Below, piece by piece: positions 8,575 to 17,157 of a stretch of DNA of 64,000 nucleotides; within the stretch, counting starts at the first letter, position 1; each line of letters opens with the position of its first letter. This DNA comes from an uncultured Lachnospiraceae bacterium (GTDB lineage Bacteria; Bacillota; Clostridia; Lachnospirales; Lachnospiraceae). Made by a program: the position numbers and the translations under genes. The notes beneath the pieces are model-generated. The model saw only the letters and a list, made by a program, of their open reading frames with translations, did no database searches and was not told the origin of the DNA. Location of the stretch: assembly GCA_900316165.1 (NCBI GenBank), contig ONBW01000003.1:1-64000 (forward strand), written 5' to 3'.

Positions 8575-9438
8575 ATGTTAGTAAATGCAGCAGAGATGCT
8601 CAAAGAGGCCAAGAAAGGCCACTACGCAGTAGGACATTTTAATATCAATAACCTTGAGTGGACGAAGTCAATCCTTCTTACCGCAGAGGAGCTTAAGAGC
8701 CCTGTTATCCTTGGTGTATCTGAGGGTGCTGGTAAGTATATGACAGGCTTTGGTACAGTAGCAGCTATGGTTAAGGCTATGGATAAGAGCCTTGGAATCA
8801 CAGTTCCTGTAGCTCTTCATCTTGATCACGGTACATTCGAAGGATGCTACAAGTGTATCGAGGCTGGTTTCACTTCTATCATGTACGATGGTTCTCATGA
8901 TGATATCGAGACAAACGTTGCCAATACAAAGGAGCTCGTTTCTGTAGCTCATCACCTTGGCATGTCAATCGAGGCTGAGGTCGGCGGAATCGGCGGCGAG
9001 GAAGACGGCGTTGTTTCTATGGGTGAGTGCGCTGATCCAGAAGAGTGCGAGAAGATCGCTTCATTAGGAGTTGATATGCTTGCAGCCGGAATCGGTAATA
9101 TCCATGGTGTTTACCCAGAGGGATGGCCAGGACTTCGTTTCGACGTTCTCGATGCTATCCAGCAGAAGACAGGAGATATGCCACTCGTTCTTCACGGCGG
9201 CACAGGAATCCCTGATGACATGGTAAAGAAAGCTATCACACTCGGCGTATCAAAGGTTAACGTTAATACAGAGTGCCAGCTCGTATTTGCAGATGCTACA
9301 CGTAAGTACATCGAGGCAGGCAAGGATAAGCAGGGCAAGGGATTTGATCCTCGTAAGCTTCTTGCTCCAGGTGCTGAGGCTATCAAGGCTAAGGTTAAGG
9401 AGAAGATGGAGCTCTTCGGATCAGTTGGAAAAGCCTGA
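8575..9438 (+). CDS. fba: Class II fructose-bisphosphate aldolase
   Basis: This zinc-dependent aldolase cleaves fructose-1,6-bisphosphate to DHAP and glyceraldehyde-3-phosphate. Metal and substrate motifs are visible: HLDHGT (zinc histidine), EAEVGGIGGEEDG, AAGIGNIHG and LHGGTGIPD. The start at 8575 is chosen because CGGAGG lies eight bases upstream; a longer in-frame start at 8512 overlaps the promoter. The product is 287 residues, normal for the short class IIB form. Its codon use (many GTT, CGT, CTT) differs from its neighbours in the way a highly expressed gene's does. A terminator follows. Confidence 0.96.
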   Translation: MLVNAAEMLKEAKKGHYAVGHFNINNLEWTKSILLTAEELKSPVILGVSEGAGKYMTGFGTVAAMVKAMDKSLGITVPVALHLDHGTFEGCYKCIEAGFTSIMYDGSHDDIETNVANTKELVSVAHHLGMSIEAEVGGIGGEEDGVVSMGECADPEECEKIASLGVDMLAAGIGNIHGVYPEGWPGLRFDVLDAIQQKTGDMPLVLHGGTGIPDDMVKKAITLGVSKVNVNTECQLVFADATRKYIEAGKDKQGKGFDPRKLLAPGAEAIKAKVKEKMELFGSVGKA

Positions 9439-9464
9439 ATCCATTATTGAGAAAATTAACGGCA

Positions 9465-9493
9465 CGCCGGACATACTCCGGCGCGCTTTTTTT
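9465..9493 (+). terminator. Intrinsic terminator after fba
   Basis: CGCCGG, seven-base loop, CCGGCG, then a run of seven T within CGCTTTTTTT. It separates fba from the peptidase gene. Confidence 0.85.
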
Positions 9494-9510
9494 GGTTATA
9501 GGAGTACCCC

Positions 9511-10647
9511 ATGCTTAAAGAAAAAGCACTGAAGTACATAGAGGATAACTCTGACAAAATTATCGATCTTCTTACACAGATCACTGAGATCCCGGCACCG
9601 ACCGGTAATGAGGGCGCTAGGAGCGAGTTTATCGAGAAGTACTTAGATGACGCAGGCGCAGTAGGAGTATACCGTGACAAGGCAGGAAATGTCGTCTATC
9701 CTTATGGTATCAGGCCTGGAAAACACAACGCTGTAATGATCGCACATCTGGATACTGTCTTTTCAAAGGATACTCCACTAGAGGTCACTGAAAAGGATGG
9801 AAAGCTCCTCTGCCCCGGAATCGGAGATGATACGGCGAATGTCACCTGTCTTCTGCTTCTAGCTGTTTTTGCGGCGAAGTACAGACCACAGATCAGGTGC
9901 GGTATATTTTTCGTATTTGGTACCGGAGAGGAAGGCTTAGGAAACCTCAAGGGCAGCAGGCGTTTTATGGAGGAGCACGCCGGCTATGTGTCACATTTCT
10001 GGGCAATAGACCTTTACTATAAGAAGATCTACACCGACATGGTTGGTTCTATACGATACCGGATAAAGGTTCATACAGTCGGAGGGCACTCTTATCTGAA
10101 CTTTGGAAATCCGAACGCTATCCAGGTCGCGGCTTCTATCATAAACGAACTCTATAAGATGCGCCCTACCGAGGAGGAAAAGTATACCTACAATGTCGGA
10201 ACGATAGCCGGTGGAAATTCTGTAAACAGCATCGCAGAGGATGCGTCATTTACGATGGAGTTCAGGACGGGAAATTCTGAGGTCATGCAGAAATGCAATC
10301 AGGCAATCCACGACATCGTAAAACGACATAAAAAAAATGCACAGATAGAGATGAACGTCATCGGAGAACGCCCATGTGCCGAAGGAGTACCAGAGGAATC
10401 CGTTGACAAAATGATCGGCCGCGCCAGAGAGAGCATCAGAGCGATAATAGGCATAGACCCTGAAGAGTCAACGGCATCGACTGACTGCAATATCCCTCTT
10501 TCGATGGGAGTTCCGGCCATCTGTATAGGTCTCTGTGACGGGGCACTCCTTCATACCGAAGAGGAGTGGATCTGGAAAGATTCAGTAAAAAAAGGTCTGC
10601 GTTTACTTTTTCACCTGGTCTATAAATACTATTTCAACGAAGATTGA
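9511..10647 (+). CDS. M20 family metallopeptidase
   Basis: This is a cytosolic zinc exopeptidase or deacylase of family M20 (peptidase T/ArgE type), 378 residues. Metal-site motifs in order: MIAHLDTVF (His, Asp), PGIGDDTANV (bridging Asp), FGTGEEGLG (Glu pair, general base) and the C-terminal LLHTEEEW (His). The dimerisation domain with VGGHSYLNFGNPNA lies between. It starts 18 bases after the fba terminator, with a short AGGAG-like site (TAGGAG). Substrate is not predictable; di- or tripeptides are likely. Confidence 0.9.
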   Translation: MLKEKALKYIEDNSDKIIDLLTQITEIPAPTGNEGARSEFIEKYLDDAGAVGVYRDKAGNVVYPYGIRPGKHNAVMIAHLDTVFSKDTPLEVTEKDGKLLCPGIGDDTANVTCLLLLAVFAAKYRPQIRCGIFFVFGTGEEGLGNLKGSRRFMEEHAGYVSHFWAIDLYYKKIYTDMVGSIRYRIKVHTVGGHSYLNFGNPNAIQVAASIINELYKMRPTEEEKYTYNVGTIAGGNSVNSIAEDASFTMEFRTGNSEVMQKCNQAIHDIVKRHKKNAQIEMNVIGERPCAEGVPEESVDKMIGRARESIRAIIGIDPEESTASTDCNIPLSMGVPAICIGLCDGALLHTEEEWIWKDSVKKGLRLLFHLVYKYYFNED

Positions 10648-10770
10648 AAAGACCTTGATGGTTTTTGAATGAATTATTGAAGGCATTTTCAAGCATTCTT
10701 TAAGAAACGGGATTTTTTTAATTAATTTTTCTTTGAAAAATAAAAAAGCAGTTTCTTTTTTTACAGAAAT

Positions 10771-10779
10771 TGGTATAAT
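10771..10779 (+). promoter_or_regulatory. Extended -10 promoter of the Ig-like surface protein gene
   Basis: TGGTATAAT is a perfect extended -10. No good -35 is present at 17 bases (GTTTCT). The resulting leader is about 60 bases. Confidence 0.6.
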
Positions 10780-10846
10780 GACAATTGTTGAGGGAAAGAA
10801 AGAACCTCAGATACAAATCATAAATATTTTATGGGAGGAAATACTA

Positions 10847-12460
10847 ATGGTAAATTTTAAAAAAGTACTTGCCGTAGTGATGGCTGCAGCCACAGCTTTC
10901 ACTTTTGCTCCAGCAGCAGTGTCTGGAACACAGGCAGTCGCAGCAGAGGCAGCAAAGGATAACACAAAGGTTACATACACCTATGGTGGAACTACATCCG
11001 AAGCTAAGAGCGGCGATGCAAAGAACGATACTATTAAGCTTGACACAGTAGCTAACAAGACAGCTGCTATAGCAGTAGCAAATACTGGAGCTTCAGTAGC
11101 ATTTGTTTCGGAAGATCCGACAGTAGCCGGAGTTGTTACTAATGGTTTCAATGGAACAGTCACGGCTCTTAAGGCTGGAAATACAAACATTAAAGCAATT
11201 GTTGGAACTGCTTCATATGTAATTCCTGTATCAGTATCAGATAAGGCATCAGATACAGTTACAGCTACAGTAGACGGAGAGAAGAAGGACTCAGTAAGCC
11301 TTGATCTTTTAAATGCTACAGCATCAAATGCAAAGAAGACAGCAAAGATTGCCGGAACTTCAACACTTGGCCTTACAGTAAACTATGACCTCTATGATGC
11401 AAAGGATGGAAAGCTTATCGCTGGTAACAAGAACGATGTAGTAACACTTGCTGCAGACGGAACTGTTACAGCTGGTACAAAGACTGGTACTGTATATGTA
11501 AAGGTATACACACAGGACAACAACGCAAAGCAGGCAACCGGTGCTGCACAGTGGATCACAGTAACTGTTGAGTCAAAGCCACTTGCAGTAATCACTTTCT
11601 CAGAAAAAGAGCTCAATCTTGATGTAAAGGATCACAAGACTCTTGACCTCTCAAAGATTGTTTCTGTAAATGCATCTGATGTAAAGCCTACTTATGCTAT
11701 TGGAGCAGCAAACACAACAGAGAATGCAAATGTAGCAGAGGTCAGCGGAACTACTCTTACAGCAAAGCAGGTAGGTAATGCTACTCTTACAGTTTCTGTT
11801 CCAGCTGGTAATACTACCCGTGCTACTACAGCAACTATCGCTGTAAAGGTTGTAGATGAGATCAAGGCACCTGAGAAGGCTGACTCAGATCTTGCATTAG
11901 ACAAGGAACTTGTAAATCTCACAGAAGGTGAGACAGATAAGGTTACAGCAACAACAGCCGCTACAGCATCAGGAGCAGCAATCGTATTTACAGCTGATGA
12001 TCCTACAGTAGTTTCTGTAGATAACAGTGGAAATATCACAGCCTTAAAGGAAGGCAGCACTGTTGTAAGAGTTACTTCACAGGCTACTGACTTCATGAAG
12101 GCCGGATCAAAGAGCTTCACAGTAGTTGTAAAGGCAGCTGCAGTAAAGGCTTCAACGGTATCCGGAGTAAAGGTTACTGGCAGAAAGAAGAATTCTACAA
12201 AGGTTACTGTTTCATGGAAGAAGCAGACCGGAGTAACCATCTATCAGGTACAGAAGAGATCCGTAACCACAAAGAAGGTTAAGGATAAGACTAAGAAGAC
12301 CTACAGCAAGTGGGTTACAAAGACTGTTACATCTGGCTCAAAGACCTCTTTAGGCATCACAAAGACCAAGACCTATCAGGTTCGTGTAAGAGCTGTTGCA
12401 CCGGATGGTACAAAGGGCACCTGGTCAAAGACAGTTACTACAAAGAGACCTGCTAAGTAA
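10847..12460 (+). CDS. Secreted Ig-like (BIG2) repeat protein with C-terminal fibronectin-like domain
   Basis: This secreted surface protein of unknown function has 537 residues. A signal peptide spans about residues 1-32 (KKVLAVVMAAATAFTFAPAAVS...VAAEA). Several bacterial Ig-like group 2 modules follow, marked by the recurring pattern VAxVxxxGxxTALKxGxTxIxA (for example GVVTNGFNGTVTALKAGNTNIKAIV and VVSVDNSGNITALKEGSTVVRVT). The end is a lysine-rich fibronectin III-like module (TVSWKKQTGVTIYQVQKR...). There is no LPXTG or membrane anchor, so it is released or held by charge. The start is set by GGGAGG 8 bases upstream; the in-frame codons from 10733 overlap the promoter. The gene is monocistronic. 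Confidence 0.85.
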   Translation: MVNFKKVLAVVMAAATAFTFAPAAVSGTQAVAAEAAKDNTKVTYTYGGTTSEAKSGDAKNDTIKLDTVANKTAAIAVANTGASVAFVSEDPTVAGVVTNGFNGTVTALKAGNTNIKAIVGTASYVIPVSVSDKASDTVTATVDGEKKDSVSLDLLNATASNAKKTAKIAGTSTLGLTVNYDLYDAKDGKLIAGNKNDVVTLAADGTVTAGTKTGTVYVKVYTQDNNAKQATGAAQWITVTVESKPLAVITFSEKELNLDVKDHKTLDLSKIVSVNASDVKPTYAIGAANTTENANVAEVSGTTLTAKQVGNATLTVSVPAGNTTRATTATIAVKVVDEIKAPEKADSDLALDKELVNLTEGETDKVTATTAATASGAAIVFTADDPTVVSVDNSGNITALKEGSTVVRVTSQATDFMKAGSKSFTVVVKAAAVKASTVSGVKVTGRKKNSTKVTVSWKKQTGVTIYQVQKRSVTTKKVKDKTKKTYSKWVTKTVTSGSKTSLGITKTKTYQVRVRAVAPDGTKGTWSKTVTTKRPAK

Positions 12461-12484
12461 TTATCTATTTGAAAAATAAACGGG

Positions 12485-12519
12485 GCGGTTCTTTCAAAAG
12501 AAAGAGCCGCTCTTTTTTT
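12485..12519 (+). terminator. Intrinsic terminator
   Basis: A ten-base-pair stem (GCGGTTCTTT with AAAGAGCCGC, one G-T pair) with a six-base loop is followed by TCTTTTTTT. It ends the surface protein transcript before valS. Confidence 0.9.
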
Positions 12520-12529
12520 GCCGTTATAC

Positions 12530-12558
12530 TTGATTTTTAGGTGCATAGCATTTAGAAT
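12530..12558 (+). promoter_or_regulatory. Promoter of valS
   Basis: TTGATT, 17 bases, TAGAAT. The transcript would begin about 28 bases before the valS ATG, leaving no room for a T-box leader. Confidence 0.6.
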
Positions 12559-12592
12559 ATTAAGGATAATGACATCAAAGGAGAAGCAAAGA

Positions 12593-15235
12593 ATGAAGCT
12601 TGCAAAGACATACGATCCTAAGGAGATTGAGGAGAGATTATATAAAAAATGGGAGGACAACGGATACTTTCACGCAGAGGTGGACAGGAGCAAAAAGCCT
12701 TTCACCATCGTGATGCCGCCTCCAAATATCACAGGAAAGCTTCACATGGGACATGCCCTTGATAATACGATGCAGGATATCCTGATCAGATTCAAGAGAA
12801 TGCAGGGATATGAAGCTCTCTGGCAGCCGGGAACCGACCATGCAGCTATCGCTACAGAGGTTAAGGTTACTAATGCCTTAAAGGAAAAGGGTATCGATAA
12901 GAAGGAAATAGGCAGAGAGGCCTTCCTCGACTACTGCTGGAAGTGGAGAGAACAGTACGGCAGAACCATCATCAATCAGCTCAAGAAGCTCGGAAGTTCA
13001 GCAGACTGGCAGCGTGAGAGATTCACTATGGATGAGGGCTGCTCAAAGGCCGTAGAGGAAGTCTTTGTAAAGCTCTATGAGAAGGGCTATATCTATAAGG
13101 GCTCACGTATCATCAACTGGTGCCCTAAGTGCCAGACCTCACTTTCAGACGCAGAGGTAGAGCACGTGGATCAGGACGGATTTTTCTGGCATATCAATTA
13201 CCCTGTAAAGGGCGAGAAGGGCAGATACGTAGAGATCGCTACCACCCGACCAGAGACACTCTTAGGAGATACAGCAGTCGCAGTAAATCCTGACGACAAG
13301 AGATACAAGGACATAGTAGGAAAGACTCTGCTTCTTCCACTTACAGACAGAGAGATTCCTGTTATAGCAGATTCATACGTAGACAAGGAATTCGGAACAG
13401 GCTGCGTAAAGATCACACCGGCTCACGATCCTAACGATTTCGAGGTAGGAAAGCGCCATAATCTCGAAGAGATAAATATCTTAAATGATGACGGCACTAT
13501 GAACGACAAGTGCGGCAAGTATGCAGGCATGGATCGTTACGAGGCAAGAAAGGCCATGGTAGACGACCTCGACAAGCTCGGTCTCCTGGTTAAAGTCGTA
13601 CCGCACACCCACGCAGTAGGAACCCACGACAGATGCCACACGACAGTAGAGCCAATGGTAAAGCCACAGTGGTTTGTCCGAATGAAGGAGATGGGCGAGG
13701 CAGCGCTCAAGGCAGGCAGAAAGGGCGACCTGAAGTTTGTCCCAGACAATTACATAAAGACATACGAGCACTGGCTTACAGATATCAGAGACTGGTGCAT
13801 CAGCCGACAGCTCTGGTGGGGCCACAGAATCCCAGCCTATTACTGCGATGACTGCGGAGAGATGGTAGTACAGAGAGGCGGAGCACCGAAGGTCTGCCCT
13901 AAGTGCGGAGGAAAGCACTTTACACAGGACCCGGATACCCTTGATACCTGGTTTTCATCAGCACTCTGGCCGTTCTCAACCCTTGGCTGGCCGGAGAAGA
14001 CAAAGGATTACGAATATTTTTACCCGACAGATGTACTCGTAACAGGCTACGATATCATCTTCTTCTGGGTTATCAGAATGGTATTCTCAGCAATCGAGCA
14101 GACAGGAAAGGTACCATTCCACCATGTCTTAATCCACGGACTTGTACGTGATGACAAGGGCCGTAAGATGTCGAAATCCTTAGGAAACGGCATCGATCCA
14201 CTCGAGGTCATCGATAAGTACGGCGCCGATGCGCTCCGCCTCACCCTTATGACCGGAAACGCACCAGGAAACGACATGAGATTCTACTGGGAGAGAGTTG
14301 AGAATTCGAGAAACTTCGCAAATAAGGTCTGGAACGCATCCAGATTTATCCAGATGAACCTCGACGGTTTCGACCTCCATGCACCGAAGAATAAGGATTT
14401 CCGCACAGAGGATAGGGCAATCATCTCACTCGTGAACACCCTCGTAAAGGATGTCACTGAGAACATGGAGAAGTACGAGCTTGGCGTAGCAGTTGGCAAA
14501 GTATACGACTTTATCTGGGATGAGTTCTGTGACTGGTATATCGAGATGGTAAAGCCACGTATGTACGCAAAGGATACAGATCCGGAGTCAGCAAACGCAG
14601 CCCTCTTTACATTAAAGAACGTCCTCTCGATAGCCTTAAAGCTCCTCCACCCATATATGCCATTCATCACAGAGGAGATCTACTGCTCACTCAACCCAGA
14701 GGAAGAGACCATCATGACTTCCGGCTGGCCGGTTTATAAGAATGGTGCAGCAGACGCAAAGGCAGAGGAAATCTACGCGAGAGCAAAGGAGATAGTAAAG
14801 GGAATGCGTGCCGTTCGTAAGGATATGGATGTCCCGAATTCAAAGAAGGCAACCCTCTACATCGTCTCCAAGAAAGCTCCGGTACGAAAGCTCTTCGAGG
14901 AGAACACCTCACTCTATCAGACACTCTGCAACGCAAACGCCGTAAAGGTTCAGTCTGATAACAAGGGCATAGACGAGAAGAGCGTCTCTTTCGTAATAGC
15001 TGACGCCACCTGCTTCGTACCACTCGCAGAGCTTGTCGACATGGACAAAGAGCGTGAGCGCCTCGAAAAAGAGCAGAAGCGCCTCGAGGGCGAGCTCAAG
15101 CGTTCAAAGGGCATGCTCTCAAACGAGAAATTCCTCTCGAAAGCACCAAAGGCTAAGGTCGACGAGGAGAAGGCCAAGCTTAGCAAGTACGAACAAATGA
15201 TGGATGATGTACTTAAGCGACTGAAAGAGCTTTAA
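12593..15235 (+). CDS. valS: Valyl-tRNA synthetase
   Basis: This class I synthetase charges tRNA-Val and edits misactivated threonine. The 880 residues contain PPPNITGKLHMGHALD (HIGH box), the editing domain with TTRPETLLGDTAVAVNP, GRKMSKSLGNGIDP (KMSKS) and a C-terminal coiled coil rich in Lys/Glu (residues about 810-880). The start is ATG 12593, nine bases after AAAGGAG; ATG 12569 in the same frame is too close to any ribosome site. Unlike many Firmicute synthetase genes it has no T-box leader. Confidence 0.97.
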   Translation: MKLAKTYDPKEIEERLYKKWEDNGYFHAEVDRSKKPFTIVMPPPNITGKLHMGHALDNTMQDILIRFKRMQGYEALWQPGTDHAAIATEVKVTNALKEKGIDKKEIGREAFLDYCWKWREQYGRTIINQLKKLGSSADWQRERFTMDEGCSKAVEEVFVKLYEKGYIYKGSRIINWCPKCQTSLSDAEVEHVDQDGFFWHINYPVKGEKGRYVEIATTRPETLLGDTAVAVNPDDKRYKDIVGKTLLLPLTDREIPVIADSYVDKEFGTGCVKITPAHDPNDFEVGKRHNLEEINILNDDGTMNDKCGKYAGMDRYEARKAMVDDLDKLGLLVKVVPHTHAVGTHDRCHTTVEPMVKPQWFVRMKEMGEAALKAGRKGDLKFVPDNYIKTYEHWLTDIRDWCISRQLWWGHRIPAYYCDDCGEMVVQRGGAPKVCPKCGGKHFTQDPDTLDTWFSSALWPFSTLGWPEKTKDYEYFYPTDVLVTGYDIIFFWVIRMVFSAIEQTGKVPFHHVLIHGLVRDDKGRKMSKSLGNGIDPLEVIDKYGADALRLTLMTGNAPGNDMRFYWERVENSRNFANKVWNASRFIQMNLDGFDLHAPKNKDFRTEDRAIISLVNTLVKDVTENMEKYELGVAVGKVYDFIWDEFCDWYIEMVKPRMYAKDTDPESANAALFTLKNVLSIALKLLHPYMPFITEEIYCSLNPEEETIMTSGWPVYKNGAADAKAEEIYARAKEIVKGMRAVRKDMDVPNSKKATLYIVSKKAPVRKLFEENTSLYQTLCNANAVKVQSDNKGIDEKSVSFVIADATCFVPLAELVDMDKERERLEKEQKRLEGELKRSKGMLSNEKFLSKAPKAKVDEEKAKLSKYEQMMDDVLKRLKEL

Positions 15236-15250
15236 TTATTGCAAACAGGG

Positions 15251-15334
15251 AAGCGTATACATGCGCATATCAATTAATTAGAAAACATGGGAGCATGTAC
15301 ATACGCAGATTAATTGACTAGCTAACAGGGGAGA
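15251..15334. repeat. Pair of imperfect 42-base direct repeats
   Basis: Two copies (about 15251-15292 and 15292-15334) share the order AGCrTrTACATrCGCA, then AATTAATT or TTAATTGA, then AACAkGGG. Both lie between valS and the large hairpin. Function is unknown; they could be binding sites or remnants of the same element as the hairpin. Confidence 0.5.
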
Positions 15335-15468
15335 GGGGCTCATGTGCTGCGAAAGACCCTTAGGAGACGTCAGTGCTTAGCGGCTGTATTTCAAGCCGCT
15401 TATGCACTGTTACGTCTCCTACGGAGCGAGAGCGAGTCTTGAGCAGCAGCATGAGCGCCCCTCTCCCC
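15328..15468. repeat. 141-base near-perfect hairpin (structured RNA or palindromic element)
   Basis: Nested inverted arms are visible. GGGGAGAGGGG (15328-15338) pairs with 15458-15468, CTCATG with 15450-15455, TGCTGC with 15443-15448, AAGAC (15353-15357) with 15436-15440, TAGGAGACGT (15361-15370) with 15412-15421, AGTGC (15372-15376) with 15404-15408, and AGCGGCT (15379-15385) with 15394-15400 around an eight-base loop. It has no T-tract, so it is not a plain terminator. It ends 17 bases before the next ATG. It may be a structured RNA, an mRNA processing or stabilising element, or a MITE-like repeat. Confidence 0.75.
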
Positions 15469-15484
15469 GTCAGGAAGAATATCT

Positions 15485-15667
15485 ATGATAGACTTTGACG
15501 AAGAACTGAAGAACTTCAAGCCCAGCATGGAGCTCAGCGAAGCCGAGGACGCCATCCGTGACAAGGACCTGACCGACATGATCGACATCCTAAAGGAGAT
15601 CACCGACAGCCAGAGCACCGTCATCAGGCAGAGCGCAGAAGCAGCAGCGGCGAAGAACAAGAGGTAA
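15485..15667 (+). CDS. Small acidic protein of unknown function
   Basis: This 60-residue soluble protein is acidic over the first 45 residues (MIDFDEELKNFKPSMELSEAED) and ends in an Ala/Lys tail. It should be almost all helix. AGGAAG lies eight bases before the ATG and the next gene starts seven bases after its stop, so it is probably real and co-translated with the zinc-ribbon/TPR membrane protein. I do not recognise a family. The large hairpin lies directly upstream. Confidence 0.65.
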   Translation: MIDFDEELKNFKPSMELSEAEDAIRDKDLTDMIDILKEITDSQSTVIRQSAEAAAAKNKR

Positions 15668-15674
15668 GGACCGG

Positions 15675-17081
15675 ATGGAAAAGTGTTTTTACTGCGGAAA
15701 TCCGATCGGCGAGGACGAGAGAGAATGCAGGTTCTGTGGGGCAGACCAGAGAGCTTACAGGATGATACTCGCCACATCAGAGAAGGATTATAACGATGGA
15801 CTCGTAAGAGCCCAGGCGCATGATCTGTCAGGAGCTATAGACAGCCTGAACCGCTCGGTCCGCTACAATAAAAAGAATACAAAAGCCCGAGATCTCTTAG
15901 GCCTCGTCTATATGAAGTATGGCGAGCCGGTGCTTGCTCTCCGTGAATGGGTCATAGCCAAGAACTTCGACCCGGAAGATGAGCTTGCCGACAGATACTT
16001 GAACAGTGTAAGTGAGGATGGCGGCTTCTACGACAAAATAGACAATGCCACAAAGAAGTTCAATACAGCGTTCAAATACGCCAGGGCAAAGGCATTTGAC
16101 TTAGCTACTCTTGAGCTTAAGGCAGTAGTAAGAGAAAATCCTGGAATGGTAAAGGCCAGACAGCTCTTAGCACTGATCTATATCCAGGATGGCGAGTATT
16201 CCAAGGCCTATGCAGAGCTAAAGGCAGCAAAGCAGGTCGATGAGAGTAATCCGCTGACAACACGCTATATGAAGGAGGTCCGCTCTCATTTAGTCTCAGA
16301 GAAGAAAAAGAAGAGAAAAGAGAGAGCAGAGCGTCGCTCGACAGTGGCAATAAATGATGGACATGATGTAGTCCTGATGCCGAGACAGACCTTTATAGAG
16401 GCGCTTGATAATTCAAAGAGCGGACTTTTTAATATTCTTATTGGAATTGCGATAGGAATCTTAGCCTTTGTATTTATCGTCTCCCCTACCATGAAGCAGA
16501 GGGAAAACGAAGAGACAAGAAAGGCCCTGATCACAGCAAATTCCACTTCAGCTTCTTCAAAGAGTGATGTAGCAGATCTTAAGAAACAGGTTGATGAATT
16601 GAATTCGAAGCTGGATAAGTATGAAGGACAGTCAGACCTGAAGGGATCATATGAGAATCTCCTCAAGGCACAGCTTGAGGCTACCTCAGATGGAAATCTG
16701 GATGCGGCATCGTCGGCCTTGGATAAAGTCAACAAATCACTCTTAAGCACTAACGGAAAGACTCTCTATCAGAGTCTTGCGGATCAGATCGACCAGCAGA
16801 CCTTAGTCACGAAGTACAGTGAGGGAACTACAGCATTCAGAAACCGCAAATACTCTGACGCGATAGACGCTTTAAAAGCAGTTGTAGATATAGATGACAC
16901 CTATGATAATGGTGAGGCTATGTATGAGCTGGCCGAAGCGTATGAGAACAACGGAGATACAGACAAGGCCCTTAAGTACTATAAGAAGGTGGCAAAGGAT
17001 TACGCCAACTTCTATCGTGGCCGCAATTCAGCCAGAAAAGTAGAAGAGCTCCAGAACGCAGACAGCAGTAACACGCAGTAA
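15675..17081 (+). CDS. Zinc-ribbon and TPR membrane protein
   Basis: This 468-residue protein starts with a zinc ribbon (CFYCGNPIGEDERECRFCGA, four cysteines at residues 4-22). TPR-like helices follow on the cytosolic side (about 35-205), then a basic stretch (KKKKRKERAERR), one membrane helix (about 250-271), a coiled coil (about 295-325) and further TPR repeats outside (about 380-455). It looks like a one-pass scaffold linking a cytosolic and an extracellular protein-binding surface. Function is unknown; similar zinc-ribbon/TPR proteins occur in Clostridia. It closes with the terminator at 17123. Confidence 0.8.
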   Translation: MEKCFYCGNPIGEDERECRFCGADQRAYRMILATSEKDYNDGLVRAQAHDLSGAIDSLNRSVRYNKKNTKARDLLGLVYMKYGEPVLALREWVIAKNFDPEDELADRYLNSVSEDGGFYDKIDNATKKFNTAFKYARAKAFDLATLELKAVVRENPGMVKARQLLALIYIQDGEYSKAYAELKAAKQVDESNPLTTRYMKEVRSHLVSEKKKKRKERAERRSTVAINDGHDVVLMPRQTFIEALDNSKSGLFNILIGIAIGILAFVFIVSPTMKQRENEETRKALITANSTSASSKSDVADLKKQVDELNSKLDKYEGQSDLKGSYENLLKAQLEATSDGNLDAASSALDKVNKSLLSTNGKTLYQSLADQIDQQTLVTKYSEGTTAFRNRKYSDAIDALKAVVDIDDTYDNGEAMYELAEAYENNGDTDKALKYYKKVAKDYANFYRGRNSARKVEELQNADSSNTQ

Positions 17082-17122
17082 GTTACTGCAGCTGGAAACT
17101 TTATATTTTTTCAAAAAAATAA

Positions 17123-17149
17123 CCGTCCGGGTTGATCCCGGACGGCCTT
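17123..17149. terminator. Bidirectional terminator
   Basis: A nine-base-pair GC stem (CCGTCCGGG with CCCGGACGG, five-base loop) has CCTTTT on the + side and, read on the - strand, a T-rich tail from the A-run at 17112-17122. It serves the two converging genes. Confidence 0.88.
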
Positions 17150-17157
17150 TTATTTAC

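Noticed and set aside
11692..12240. 182-codon - strand frame inside the Ig-like protein gene
   Set aside because: It is the complement of the low-complexity Thr/Val/Ala-rich coding sequence, with no ribosome site, opposite a gene with clear signal peptide and modules.
12461..12592. T-box leader for valS
   Set aside because: Only about 28 bases separate the predicted transcription start from the ATG, and the hairpin present is the terminator of the upstream gene.
15400..15777. 125-codon - strand frame over the hairpin and following genes
   Set aside because: It opposes two coupled + strand genes with ribosome sites and runs through the palindrome; no family resemblance.
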